Source: Candidatus Poribacteria bacterium (GTDB taxonomy: Bacteria > Poribacteria > WGA-4E > WGA-3G). From it: a stretch of DNA of 33,831 bases. Position 1 is the stretch's first letter. Each line of letters opens with the position of its first letter. Where the stretch lies: assembly GCA_003635305.1 (NCBI GenBank), contig PYJE01000203.1, positions 1 through 33,831 of the forward strand. The letters run 5' to 3'. The notes beneath the pieces are model-generated. The model ran no database searches. It was given only the letters and a program-made list of their open reading frames with translations, and was not told where the DNA came from. Made by a program: the position numbers and the translations under genes. Below, one piece after another: positions 7,502-15,554 of this stretch.

Positions 7502-7531
7502 GCCATTTTTGGCGGCACGGGAACACAAGGC

Positions 7532-8428
7532 ATGAACGAGAAAGAGATTCTCAAAAAAATTCGGCGCATTGACATTCTCACAAACCGGCTCGTGAACACC
7601 GTCTTTGCAGGCGAATACCACAGCGTCTTCAAGGGACAGGGGATTACCTTCGACGAAGTGCGCGAGTATCAGGCTGGCGACGAGGTGCGCACAATTGATT
7701 GGAACGTCACGGCGCGCATGAGACAGGCATACATTAAAAAATACGTCGAAGAACGCGAGCGCGTGATGATGCTGGTTGTCGATATGAGTGCCTCAACGGC
7801 GTTCGGGAGTGTCGCCGAGACGAAGGCGGAGATTGCGGCGGAACTCGCCGCGCTGCTCGCGTTTTCTGCCATCAAAAACAACGACAAGGTAGGGCTTATC
7901 TGCTTTACCGATTCGGTGGAGCATTACGTCGCGCCGCGGAAAGGCAAGAGACATGTTCTGCGCGTCGTGCGCGATATCCTCCAATGGCACGAGCGAGGCA
8001 CTGTCGGCACTGCGGGCAAGATGACAAACATCGCCGAGGCATTGGTGTTCACTGCACGCGTTCTCAAACCGCACGGTGTAGTGTTCCTCATCTCCGATTT
8101 TCAGGACACCGGCTATGAGCAGCAGCTGCGGCTTATTGGCAAACGGCACTCGCTCATCGCGATGACACTCCAAGACAGGCGCGAGACGGCACTGCCCAAC
8201 GTAGGCTTGATTGAGTTGCAGGATGCCGAGACAGGGGAGAACGTCATCGTGGACACGCGTTCGGCGGCGGCGCGGCAATTGTATGCGGAACTGAAACAGC
8301 GCGCCGAGGCGGAACGTCGGCACATGTTTCGGGCAAGTCAGGTGGATAACATTGACATCCGCACAGATGAACCGTATGTCAAACCGCTGCTCCGATTTTT
8401 CCGTCAGCGTGGCGCGAGACGTTTGTAA
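7532..8428 (+). CDS. DUF58 / von Willebrand A-like domain protein
   Basis: 298 residues. The DUF58 hallmark FDEVREYQAGDEVRTIDWN lies at about 40-58, followed by a vWA-type fold with the MIDAS motif D84-M-S86-A-S88 (DMSAS), then LLAFSAIKNNDKVGLICFTD and FLISDFQD. Proteins of this family usually sit beside a MoxR AAA+ ATPase and membrane vWA (Bat) proteins and are thought to act in assembly or stress responses. No moxR is present in this window. There are no transmembrane helices, which places it in the cytoplasm. The ATG has only a weak AAGG before it. The family is certain; the role is not. Confidence 0.9.
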   Translation: MNEKEILKKIRRIDILTNRLVNTVFAGEYHSVFKGQGITFDEVREYQAGDEVRTIDWNVTARMRQAYIKKYVEERERVMMLVVDMSASTAFGSVAETKAEIAAELAALLAFSAIKNNDKVGLICFTDSVEHYVAPRKGKRHVLRVVRDILQWHERGTVGTAGKMTNIAEALVFTARVLKPHGVVFLISDFQDTGYEQQLRLIGKRHSLIAMTLQDRRETALPNVGLIELQDAETGENVIVDTRSAAARQLYAELKQRAEAERRHMFRASQVDNIDIRTDEPYVKPLLRFFRQRGARRL

Positions 8429-8476
8429 GCATCGGGCGGGACGCTACAGCGGCGTTCATAGCCGCCTACTGCAATT

Positions 8477-9247
8477 ATGGGCACACTTGAGATAAAAAAC
8501 CTCACGCGAAGTTTCGCACAGAACGACACGCGTCTGCCGGTGTTGAATGCGTTAACCTTCACCGTTGCGAAAGGAGAGTTCGTTGCACTGTTGGGGCCTT
8601 CTGGGTGTGGTAAAAGCACGCTGTTTAATATCGTTGCAGGGTTGCTAGCACCGGACAGCGGCGAGGTTTATCTCAACGGCGAGCGCGTTTACGGCAGCAC
8701 CGGCAGGTTCGCCTACATGCAACAGAAGGACTTGCTTTTGCAGTGGCGCACCGTTCTGAAAAACGTGCTAATCGGCCCCGAGATTCAGAAGGAGCCGCTG
8801 GATACCGCAAAAACGGAGGCAATGCAGCTCTTGGCGCAACTCGGCTTAAGCGGGTTTGAGAGAAGTTATCCGATGCAACTTTCAGGCGGTATGCGGCAAC
8901 GGGTTGCATTAGTGCGGACGCTCCTGTTTCGGAAGGAGATACTGCTGTTAGACGAACCCTTCGGCGCGCTGGATGCGATGACGCGCACCGTCATGCAATC
9001 TATACTGCTTGATGTATGGCGCGATGGCGGCCAGACTATCTTGCTCATCACGCACGATATTGAGGAGGCACTGTTGCTCGCCGACAAAATCTGTCTCTTA
9101 ACGGCGCGCCCGGCGACGCTTAAAGCGGAGATGGCTGTCCCGCTACCGAGGCCCCGCGATGTCACCGATGCCGCCTTCATTGAACTGAAGCGGACGTTAT
9201 TAGAGATGTTGCAGGTAGAGATGGCGCAGGTTTTCAGCGAGGCTTAG
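8477..9247 (+). CDS. ABC transporter ATP-binding protein, nitrate/sulfonate/taurine type
   Basis: 256 residues with all nucleotide-binding motifs: Walker A GPSGCGKST (40-48), Q-loop near MQQKDLLLQWRTV, signature LSGGMRQR (135-142), Walker B ILLLDEPFGALD (155-166) and the switch histidine in LLITHDIEEAL. The MQQ.DLLL.W and EPFGALDAMTR wording resembles SsuB/TauB/NrtD ATPases, which energise importers for sulfonates, nitrate or thiamine precursors. No permease or binding protein gene is adjacent, so its partner must be elsewhere. It starts 48 bp after the DUF58 gene and probably shares its transcript, although no clear Shine-Dalgarno is present. It is followed directly by the repeat field. Confidence 0.9.
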   Translation: MGTLEIKNLTRSFAQNDTRLPVLNALTFTVAKGEFVALLGPSGCGKSTLFNIVAGLLAPDSGEVYLNGERVYGSTGRFAYMQQKDLLLQWRTVLKNVLIGPEIQKEPLDTAKTEAMQLLAQLGLSGFERSYPMQLSGGMRQRVALVRTLLFRKEILLLDEPFGALDAMTRTVMQSILLDVWRDGGQTILLITHDIEEALLLADKICLLTARPATLKAEMAVPLPRPRDVTDAAFIELKRTLLEMLQVEMAQVFSEA

Positions 9248-9843
9248 TTAATTCATGTGAGCAGGATGTTCAAGAGATGAGCAGGATTTACAGGATTTTC
9301 AAGATTTTCAGGATGAAGAGGATAAGAGGTTAACGTGCCACAACAGTTGTCTCTTCCTCTTGCTAATCTTGTGAATCGTGAGCAGGATTATAGGATTAAC
9401 ACGATTAACAGGATAAGAGGTTTTCTGAACTGCAACGTTTTCCTCTTCATCTTGCTAATCTTGCGAATCTTGTAAATCCTGCTCCTGCTTCGATTTTCAG
9501 GATGAAGAGGAAAACGTAGGTGAACGGAAGTCTCTTATCCTGTGAATCTTGTGAATCTTGTAAATCGGAGCAGGATGTCCAAGATTTTCACGATTGTCAG
9601 GATGAAGCGAGAGGATGCCCCGGAACGTTTGCTTTAATCCTGTAAATTCGGAGCAGGATGTCCAAGATTTCCAAGATTGTCAGGATGAAGAGAGAGAGGA
9701 TGCCCCGGAACGTTTGCTTTAATCTTGTAAATCGGAGCAGGATGTCCAAGATTTCCAAGATTGTCAGGATGAAGAGAGCGGATGCCCTGGAACGTTTGCT
9801 TAATCCTGTTAATCCTGCTTCATCTTGTAAATCCTGCTCGGGC
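9248..9843. repeat. 600-bp field of 9-nt-periodic inverted and tandem repeats
   Basis: There is no gene here. Between about 9256 and 9560 lie several inverted elements whose arms are AGCAGGATT/CAAGATT words, with different cores. The 52 bases at 9492-9543 recur exactly at 16378-16429. From about 9567 to 9810 there are three tandem units of about 83 bp, each running from CGGAGCAGGATGTCCAAGAT through GGATGCCC-GGAACGTTTGCTT. The field ends at AAATCCTGCTCGGG, immediately before the -35 of the next promoter. Confidence 0.8.
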
Positions 9844-9872
9844 TTGACAAATGTCTTTAGATAGGGTATCCT
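9844..9872 (+). promoter_or_regulatory. msrP promoter
   Basis: TTGACA (9844-9849), 17-bp spacer, TATCCT (9867-9872). The -10 sits inside a small dyad, GATAGG-GTAT-CCTATC, which could be an operator. The repeat field stops three bases before the -35. Confidence 0.65.
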
Positions 9873-9935
9873 ATCTATTAAACTGAAAGTCTCGCGAGTT
9901 CAGCGTGCAAGACTTTCACGATAGAGGAATTTGCA

Positions 9936-10904
9936 ATGCCGTATCTCAAAATTCCCAAGGGGTGGGACATTCCTGAAAGCCACGTTACCCCGGAATCAGA
10001 CTATATGAACCGCCGCAGTTTCATTAAAGAACTCGGTGTGGTGGGTGCAGGTGCGCTGTCGCTATCGTTGTTGAGTCCCGACGCGTTCGCACGCCCGAAA
10101 AACGTTGAAGAACAATTGGCGGCGTTTCAGGACAAGCCGCTAGCTGTCGAACACAACCCGCAATTTACTGTGGAACGGCAGATGACAGACGAAGTCGTTG
10201 CCGCTACCTATAACAACTTTTATGAGTTCAGTAGCGGCAAGAAAAATCTTTGGAAACTGATGGAAGACTTTGAGACGCGCCCGTGGCAACTTGAAATCGG
10301 CGGGCTCGTTCACAAACCGATGACGTTAGATGTAGACGATTTGCTCAGGCAGATGCCGCTTGAAGAACGCGTCTACCGCTTCCGGTGCGTTGAAACCTGG
10401 GCGATGGTGGTGCCGTGGATAGGGTTTCCACTGAAAGCCTTGCTGGAGAAAGTCCAACCGACTTCTGATGCAAAATATGTGGAGATGCTCACCTTTTGGA
10501 ATGCGGATGTAGCACCGCAGCAACGGAACTCTCGTCTTCCGTGGCCCTATGTTGAAGGGTTGACACTTGCAGAGGCGATGAACGAGTTAACGCTGCTCAC
10601 CGTCGGCATCTATGGGCACATCTTACCGCCACAGCACGGCGCGCCTATCCGACTCATTGTGCCGTGGAAATACGGATTTAAGAGCATCAAGTCGATTGTG
10701 CGGATGACGTTAACGAACAAACAGCCGCGAACCTTCTGGCATACGCTATCGCCGCGGGAATATGGGTTTGAGTCGAACGTCAACCCGACTGTGCCACATC
10801 CACGCTGGAGTCAGGCGACAGAGTGGATGATAGGCACACGCGAACGGCATCCGACGCAGCTTTACAACGGCTACGGTGATGCCGTCGCGCATCTATACGA
10901 ATAA
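9936..10904 (+). CDS. msrP: Protein-methionine-sulfoxide reductase catalytic subunit MsrP
   Basis: 322 residues. It is a periplasmic molybdopterin enzyme that reduces oxidised methionines in envelope proteins. The N-terminus carries a Tat signal with twin arginines (NRRSFIKELG at 25-34), preceded by the family's ESHVTPESDYM-like extension, which supports this ATG over the internal one before NRRSF. Cys151 in VYRFRCVETWAM is the expected molybdenum ligand, and the sulfite-oxidase fold continues through GIYGHILPPQHGAPIRL and PWKYGFKSIKSIV. GAGG precedes the start. The usual partner msrQ (haem membrane subunit) is not next to it; the following genes are unrelated. The last 28 bp of the gene region are duplicated downstream around a palindrome. 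Confidence 0.93.
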   Translation: MPYLKIPKGWDIPESHVTPESDYMNRRSFIKELGVVGAGALSLSLLSPDAFARPKNVEEQLAAFQDKPLAVEHNPQFTVERQMTDEVVAATYNNFYEFSSGKKNLWKLMEDFETRPWQLEIGGLVHKPMTLDVDDLLRQMPLEERVYRFRCVETWAMVVPWIGFPLKALLEKVQPTSDAKYVEMLTFWNADVAPQQRNSRLPWPYVEGLTLAEAMNELTLLTVGIYGHILPPQHGAPIRLIVPWKYGFKSIKSIVRMTLTNKQPRTFWHTLSPREYGFESNVNPTVPHPRWSQATEWMIGTRERHPTQLYNGYGDAVAHLYE

Positions 10905-10971
10905 TTCGACACCGTAGGCGCGCTTTCCAAGCGCGCTCTGGAGGATGCCGTCGCGCATCTATACGAATAAT
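10878..10971. repeat. 28-bp direct duplication flanking a palindromic element
   Basis: The bases at 10878-10905, spanning the last msrP codons and stop, are repeated exactly at 10944-10971. Between them are 38 bp that contain one GTAGGCGCGC-TTTCCAA-GCGCGC palindrome (10914-10940). The arrangement resembles an insertion with target duplication, but no transposase gene is linked. Confidence 0.85.
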
Positions 10972-10998
10972 GTCAGTCGTTCGCGAGAGGAAACCGGT

Positions 10999-11919
10999 AT
11001 GCCAACGCAGCCAACAATCGCCGTTTTCAGTTTATGGCTGCTGTTTCCCGCAGCGGCATCGGCCGTCTGGGAGGTGGCAGAAAGCCCGCATTTTCGCGTC
11101 TATTTCAGAGCGGGCACCGTCGCGCCGGCACCGATAGTTCAGCACGCCGAAGAGTTCTACGCGGAGATGCATCGGCTCACGCGTGGGATGCCGAACGCGA
11201 AGATTGACATCCGCATCTGTCACACGCAGGCGGATTTTCAGGCGGCGGTGCATGCCCCGATACAAGATTGGGCGGTGGGGTGCGCCTTCCCACGGCAACG
11301 GCGCATTTTTATCCAAAATCCGACGCACCTCGCGCTCGCGAAACTTCAGTTAGCGCAGGTGCTGCGGCACGAGATTGCGCACGTCCTCTTCTGGCAGTAT
11401 ACGCAGAAGGCCTCAGCCGACATCCCGCTCTGGTTCGTCGAAGGTATCGCTATCTATCTCGCAAAAGAATGGGTGCCGAGTCGGCACGAGACGTTACTCA
11501 GTCGTATTTTCTCGAACACGCTCATGCCGCTGTCCGAGCTAGCGCGCGAGTTCCCCACTGCCCAGGGGGATGCAGATTTGGCGTATGCGCAAAGTCAAGA
11601 CGCGCTCCGCTGGCTCGTGGAAGTCAAGGGTAGCGAGACGCTCTGGGCCCTGGTGGAACACCTCCACGCGGGGCACCCTTTCCACACCGCTTTTGAAGAT
11701 ACCGTCGGCTGGGATGTCGCCACCTTTGATGCGCGGTGGCGGGCATCGCTGCCGGAACGTTACCAATGGATGGCACTCTTCTCTAATGTTTATCTCTTTT
11801 GGGGTGGGATTGGCGGATTGGCACTGCTCAGTTATCTCTTCTGTCGGCAGCGCAGGCGCAAGCATCTGAAAAAACTCGCGGAACAGGAACAAGAGATAGA
11901 TGCTTTTTTTGAGGCGTAG
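10999..11919 (+). CDS. Membrane-anchored gluzincin metallopeptidase (peptidase MA-like)
   Basis: 306 residues. A signal peptide (1-21) is followed by a periplasmic domain with the zinc motif H124-E-I-A-H128 and the downstream glutamate E148 in WFVEGIAIYLA, the layout of peptidase MA family gluzincins. A transmembrane helix near 262-282 (FSNVYLFWGGIGGLALLSYLF) is followed by a basic/coiled tail, so the protease faces the periplasm. The start at 10999 has AGAGG upstream and gives a proper signal peptide. An in-frame ATG at 10945 lies within the 28-bp duplication and would spoil it. It begins a tightly spaced trio with a phosphoesterase and a TPR protein. The substrate is unknown. Confidence 0.82.
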   Translation: MPTQPTIAVFSLWLLFPAAASAVWEVAESPHFRVYFRAGTVAPAPIVQHAEEFYAEMHRLTRGMPNAKIDIRICHTQADFQAAVHAPIQDWAVGCAFPRQRRIFIQNPTHLALAKLQLAQVLRHEIAHVLFWQYTQKASADIPLWFVEGIAIYLAKEWVPSRHETLLSRIFSNTLMPLSELAREFPTAQGDADLAYAQSQDALRWLVEVKGSETLWALVEHLHAGHPFHTAFEDTVGWDVATFDARWRASLPERYQWMALFSNVYLFWGGIGGLALLSYLFCRQRRRKHLKKLAEQEQEIDAFFEA

Positions 11920-11926
11920 CAACATC

Positions 11927-12934
11927 ATGAACGGTTCTCTCATACTCGTGTCCTTTTGGCTGGCTTGCTTCGTTGCAGTGGCAGCGGCACAGCCAAAGCA
12001 CCTCTCACAGTATCCTAATCACCTCACGCGCGATGGACACCTCCTCATCTTGCCGGCCCGGGGGACGCTCTACATCGTTTCCGATTTGCACGCGCATTGG
12101 AACGATTTCAACGTCTGGCTGGAACAGACGCAGCTGCTCGCGCGGATTGAAGCCGGCGAAGATGTGTATGGGCTCATCCTCGGCGATGCGATTGACTATA
12201 AACCCGAAGAACCAAGGCAGCCACCTTACGGCGACACGCTTATCATTGAACGCGTGATGGAGATTCGGCAGCACCTCGGCGAGCGCGGCGAACGGCTCAT
12301 CTACTTGCGCGGCAATCACGAATTTGCAGCGGCGGATACCTACGCCAAACTGAAACAGCACGGCATGACGGCGCAAAATCGGGCGCGCCTCATTCGCTCA
12401 CTGTATAACGGGCCATCGGGTGCCTATTATCAGCAGTTCAATTTCATCGAGAGAATGACAGACGAGCACTATGCGTTTCTGATGAGCCTCCCCACTGTCG
12501 TTATTGGAAAAAACGGGTGTGTTGCTGTACACGCCGGACCGGCGCGTCGGCTCACGGGCCTGGCTGATTTGGTTGCGCCGGGGCCAAAAACCTTAGAAGA
12601 ACTCCTCTGGCATCGTCCGAATGTCGCACTCAGCGGCGGCTATACGGTGGCGCATACGGCTAATTTTTTGAAAACGCTGCGCGCGCAGTTGCTAGTTGTC
12701 GGGCATACGCCTATCCGTTATTTCCCACCGCAAAATGTGCGCGATGGCGTTGCGACATTCGGTGAGAATCAGCTCATTTTCTCGACAGGCTATGGCGGGT
12801 TGCCGGGCGTGCCAACCTATATTGAAATAGATTTAGCGGAAACGTATCCATCGGTGCATGCCCTGAAATTAGGCGTGAATATCCATCATCTCTATCCGGA
12901 AGGACATCGCGTCCGGAAGGAGGAAGCGCGCTAG
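11927..12934 (+). CDS. Secreted calcineurin-like metallophosphoesterase
   Basis: 335 residues. A signal peptide (1-21, ending VAAA) precedes a metallophosphoesterase fold: D53-x-H55 in SDLHAH, GD at 86-87, GNHE at 129-132, VHAG and GHTP supply the two-metal site. The GNHE and GHTP wording resembles the PPP/Shewanella-type phosphatases, which remove phosphate from proteins or small molecules. The ATG at 11927 is chosen because it starts a clean signal peptide, with GAGG 12 bases upstream. An in-frame ATG at 11900, overlapping the peptidase gene, is a possible alternative. Its stop codon directly touches the next gene's ATG, so translation is coupled. Confidence 0.85.
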   Translation: MNGSLILVSFWLACFVAVAAAQPKHLSQYPNHLTRDGHLLILPARGTLYIVSDLHAHWNDFNVWLEQTQLLARIEAGEDVYGLILGDAIDYKPEEPRQPPYGDTLIIERVMEIRQHLGERGERLIYLRGNHEFAAADTYAKLKQHGMTAQNRARLIRSLYNGPSGAYYQQFNFIERMTDEHYAFLMSLPTVVIGKNGCVAVHAGPARRLTGLADLVAPGPKTLEELLWHRPNVALSGGYTVAHTANFLKTLRAQLLVVGHTPIRYFPPQNVRDGVATFGENQLIFSTGYGGLPGVPTYIEIDLAETYPSVHALKLGVNIHHLYPEGHRVRKEEAR

Positions 12935-13804
12935 ATGCGGCCACTGCTTTATATCATGACACCGGTGTTGATTCTCACCGTCGTGTTGGCATCTCGGTTT
13001 GTCACATGGGACAGTGTGAAAGGTGAAAATCGCGAGGCACTCGCGTACGTGCAAGAAGGCACGAAGTCTCTCCGCGAATGGCAGCTGCCGCAGGCGATAA
13101 CGGCGTTCACACAGGCAATAGCGGTTGACGCGCGGTATGCGGAGGCGTATGTGAAACGTGGCCTCGCCTATTATCGTTCTGCACAGTATGAAGATGCCAT
13201 CGCGGATTACACGCGGACGTTATCTCTCAACCGGTATCACGCCGATGCCTATGCGAGCCGCGGCGATGCCTACCGCGCGGGAGGCGATGCGCAGCGCGCT
13301 ATCGCTGACTATACCGCCGCGCTGAAAAAGAGGTGGAGCGCGACGGTGATGCTAAAACGCGCGATAACCTATCAACAACAGGGCAAACTGACAGAAGCTT
13401 TTGTGGACTACGATGCTGTCCTTCAGCGGCGGCCCAGCGCAACGGCTTACTACGCCCGCGGCACCGCTTATCTCAGCATCGGCGAGGTGAAACTAGCTCT
13501 GGCTGACATGGATAAGGCTGTTGTCTTAGAGCCACGATTTGCATTGGCGTATGTCCGCCGCGGGCACATTTATGCACAATTAGGACACGCCGCCTCGGCA
13601 CAGGCAGATGCTGCACACGCCGTTCAGTTGTTCACCGAGGCGATTCAGCAGTGGCAAGGCGAAGCGCACGCGCTCATCGCTGTTTACTATTGGCGCGCCA
13701 TCGCCTATCATCAATTGAATGAAATTGACGCGGCACGAGACGATGCCGATACCGCCACGAAACAGTTTTTTCAATTTTTTCTTGAAAAATTAAAAAATTT
13801 GTGA
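12935..13804 (+). CDS. Tetratricopeptide-repeat protein with N-terminal membrane anchor
   Basis: 289 residues. One hydrophobic N-terminal helix (about 4-20) anchors a periplasmic array of at least five TPR units from about residue 37. The register A-YVKRGLAYY-YEDAIADYT is repeated (AYASRGDAYR, AYYARGTAYL, AYVRRGHIYA, YYWRAIAYHQ). TPR arrays are protein-docking scaffolds, so it may assemble the peptidase and phosphatase encoded just upstream. It starts on the base after the upstream stop, with AGGAGG in the end of that gene. Its last codons are very AT-rich and poly-Phe/Lys (QFFQFFLEKLKNL), and a promoter for the next gene appears to lie within them. Confidence 0.87.
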   Translation: MRPLLYIMTPVLILTVVLASRFVTWDSVKGENREALAYVQEGTKSLREWQLPQAITAFTQAIAVDARYAEAYVKRGLAYYRSAQYEDAIADYTRTLSLNRYHADAYASRGDAYRAGGDAQRAIADYTAALKKRWSATVMLKRAITYQQQGKLTEAFVDYDAVLQRRPSATAYYARGTAYLSIGEVKLALADMDKAVVLEPRFALAYVRRGHIYAQLGHAASAQADAAHAVQLFTEAIQQWQGEAHALIAVYYWRAIAYHQLNEIDAARDDADTATKQFFQFFLEKLKNL

Positions 13805-13810
13805 TAGACT
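13782..13810 (+). promoter_or_regulatory. Candidate promoter overlapping the TPR gene end
   Basis: TTGAAA (13782-13787), 17-bp spacer, TAGACT (13805-13810), in the AT-rich last codons of the TPR gene. It would give the coiled-coil/BMC genes their own transcript. Confidence 0.45.
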
Positions 13811-13869
13811 CTTAAGTGTCCAGTCGTGATGTCACATTGGAAAACTGACGAGAATTCGGAGGTACCTCG

Positions 13870-14454
13870 GTGCCGGAACATCAACCCGATAACGGTGAGG
13901 AAAGAACGCCACTTCCAGAACCCGAAGAGGATAACGAGAAGTACGTCGCTTTTCCGGGCGGCATCCCGAAGCGATGGTTCAACCCCGCGTTTTATGTCTT
14001 TCTCGCGATACTTGCTATCTACACGGTAGCGGCAATCATTGGCGAATTTCAGGAAGGCGCGAAGTTAAAAACATCGCTTGTCGGGATAGTCAGATTCATC
14101 TGGATGCATCTTGCTGACTTCTATTTCACCTTAGTTATCGCTACTATTGTGATTTGTAAAGTATTGGAGCGTGTCATGTATTATCTAGACGCGAAGCGGC
14201 AAGCCGCGCGGGATAGACGGCGTGCTGAACGAGCCGAACGGCTTATCGAAGAATATAAACTGCTCATTGAGGAGGAGCGGCAGCGCGCTGAACAAGCGCG
14301 GCAACGCGCCGAACAGCGTGCCGAACAGGAACAGCAGCGTGCCGAACAGGAACAGCAGCGCGCCGAACAGGAACAGCAGCGCGCCGAACGGGCCGAGGCT
14401 GAAAAAGAACGGCTTCTGCAAGAATTGCAGAAGTATCGCGAAGACGAGGATTAA
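13870..14454 (+). CDS. Two-helix membrane protein with long C-terminal coiled coil
   Basis: 194 residues, not a family I recognise. An acidic, proline-rich N-terminus (1-38) is followed by two transmembrane helices (about 41-60 and 81-102). A highly charged coiled coil (about 108-192) then contains three exact 21-bp tandem repeats coding RAEQEQQ, i.e. one heptad per repeat. The start is a GTG with GGAGG 8 bases upstream. The coiled coil faces the cytoplasm if the N-terminus does. It ends 66 bp before the BMC shell gene on the same strand. Whether it has anything to do with the microcompartment, for example as an anchor or positioning factor, is speculation. Copy number of the heptad repeat may vary between strains. 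Confidence 0.75.
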   Translation: MPEHQPDNGEERTPLPEPEEDNEKYVAFPGGIPKRWFNPAFYVFLAILAIYTVAAIIGEFQEGAKLKTSLVGIVRFIWMHLADFYFTLVIATIVICKVLERVMYYLDAKRQAARDRRRAERAERLIEEYKLLIEEERQRAEQARQRAEQRAEQEQQRAEQEQQRAEQEQQRAERAEAEKERLLQELQKYREDED

Positions 14455-14478
14455 GAACGGACAATTCCTCGCATAACC

Positions 14479-14502
14479 GCCTCTGTATCGCTAAGCAGAG
14501 GC
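14479..14502 (+). promoter_or_regulatory. Stem-loop just before the BMC gene's Shine-Dalgarno
   Basis: GCCTCTG and CAGAGGC pair (7 bp) around a 10-nt loop, directly followed by AGGAGG. It could mask or present the ribosome binding site, or weakly terminate the upstream transcript; there is no T-tract. Confidence 0.4.
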
Positions 14503-14520
14503 AGGAGGTTCTCAGTATTC

Positions 14521-14796
14521 ATGACAGGAGACGCATTGGGATTAATTGAGACGCGGGGCTTAGTCGGCAGCATTGAAGCCGCCGATGCCATGGTAAAAGC
14601 AGCGAACGTTCAACTCATCGGCTATGAACAGGTGGGCGGTGGTTACGTGACGGTGATGGTGCGCGGCGATGTCGGCGCAGTGAAAGCAGCAACAGATGCC
14701 GGTGCCGAAGCAGCATCGCGCGTCGGAGAAGTCGTATCCGTCCATGTCATCCCGCGCCCCCACACGGAAGTCGAAACTATCTTACGGAAAGCGTAA
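14521..14796 (+). CDS. BMC-domain hexameric shell protein (BMC-H)
   Basis: 91 residues, one canonical Pfam BMC domain: [20 protein letters not shown] at the start, [28 protein letters not shown] in the middle, and VHVIPRPH at the end. Such proteins form hexagonal tiles with a central pore in the shell of bacterial microcompartments. The pore loop here reads VGGG, where PduA/EutM/CcmK-type proteins commonly have IGSG, so the pore should be lined with backbone only. AGGAGG lies 12 bases upstream of the ATG. The next genes are pduL and a flavoprotein, so it belongs to a microcompartment operon. Pentameric vertex proteins are not in this window and must be elsewhere for a closed shell to form. 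Confidence 0.95.
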   Translation: MTGDALGLIETRGLVGSIEAADAMVKAANVQLIGYEQVGGGYVTVMVRGDVGAVKAATDAGAEAASRVGEVVSVHVIPRPHTEVETILRKA

Positions 14797-14827
14797 GCCC
14801 GCACCGAAACGAAAAGGGAGATAAGGC

Positions 14828-15532
14828 ATGCCAGAACGTGCCCTTGTTGAACTCATCACTCAGCGAGTGATGAAGCGACTGACAACCGAACAGGCGTGTA
14901 GCGGATGTGCCTTACGCACCTGCAACGCCGGCAACCGCGCCTGCGATGCCGCCAGCCAACAACAGAAGATTCCGGTGGGAATCTCCGCACGACACGCACA
15001 CGTGACACAGGAACACCTCGAAATCCTTTACGGGGCGGGCCATCAACTCACCGTCTACGCACCGCTCTATCAACCGGAGGCATTCGCCGCGGCTGAAACG
15101 CTCACTATCGTCGGGAAGCGGATGCGGGCCATTGAGTCTGTCCGCATCCTCGGGCCCGTCCGCGACTACTCCCAAGTTGAAGTAGCGCAAACGGAAGCGA
15201 TTCGACTCGGTTTAAATCCACCCATTCGGGATTCCGGGGCCCTTGCAGGAGCAGAACCGATAACTCTCGTCGGACCGGGGGGAACTGTCTATTTGGAAGA
15301 AGGCGCGATTTGTGCCACCCGGCACATTCACATGACACCGGCAGAAGCAGCAGCATTCGGCGTTGACGAAAACTCGCGGCTGAAAGTGCGTTTTCCCGGC
15401 GAACGCGCGCTAACGCTTGAAAACATTCGCCCCAAAATTCACGAATCTTATGTGCTACAGATGCACCTTGACACCGATGATGCTAATGCCGCTGGATTGA
15501 GAGGCGGTGAGGCAGTGGAACTCGCACGATGA
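14828..15532 (+). CDS. pduL: Phosphate propanoyltransferase PduL (microcompartment phosphotransacylase)
   Basis: 234 residues. PduL converts acyl-CoA and phosphate to acyl-phosphate and CoA, recycling CoA inside the microcompartment. Both halves of the duplicated barrel show metal-site histidines: ISARHAHVT (H56, H58) and ATRHIHMT (H166, H168), with Glu118 in SQVEVAQTEAI and a further histidine in LQMHLDTDDANAAG. The N-terminal amphipathic helix ALVELITQRVMKRL (5-18) looks like an encapsulation peptide. Between this helix and the catalytic domain is a cysteine cluster, C24-x2-C27-x4-C32-x6-C39, which I do not know from classical PduL and which could bind zinc or an iron-sulfur cluster. It lies 31 bp after the shell gene, with AGGGAGATAAGG before the ATG. 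Confidence 0.93.
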   Translation: MPERALVELITQRVMKRLTTEQACSGCALRTCNAGNRACDAASQQQKIPVGISARHAHVTQEHLEILYGAGHQLTVYAPLYQPEAFAAAETLTIVGKRMRAIESVRILGPVRDYSQVEVAQTEAIRLGLNPPIRDSGALAGAEPITLVGPGGTVYLEEGAICATRHIHMTPAEAAAFGVDENSRLKVRFPGERALTLENIRPKIHESYVLQMHLDTDDANAAGLRGGEAVELAR

Positions 15533-15554
15533 ATTTCGCACGCGGACGAAAAAG

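Noticed and set aside
10878-10971. An insertion sequence after msrP
   Set aside because: Only 38 bp lie between the direct repeats and there is no transposase; it is kept as a palindrome-insertion finding instead.
10945-10998. Upstream ATG start for the gluzincin gene
   Set aside because: It lies within the duplicated msrP end and would place a charged stretch before the signal peptide; the ATG at 10999 has a ribosome binding site.
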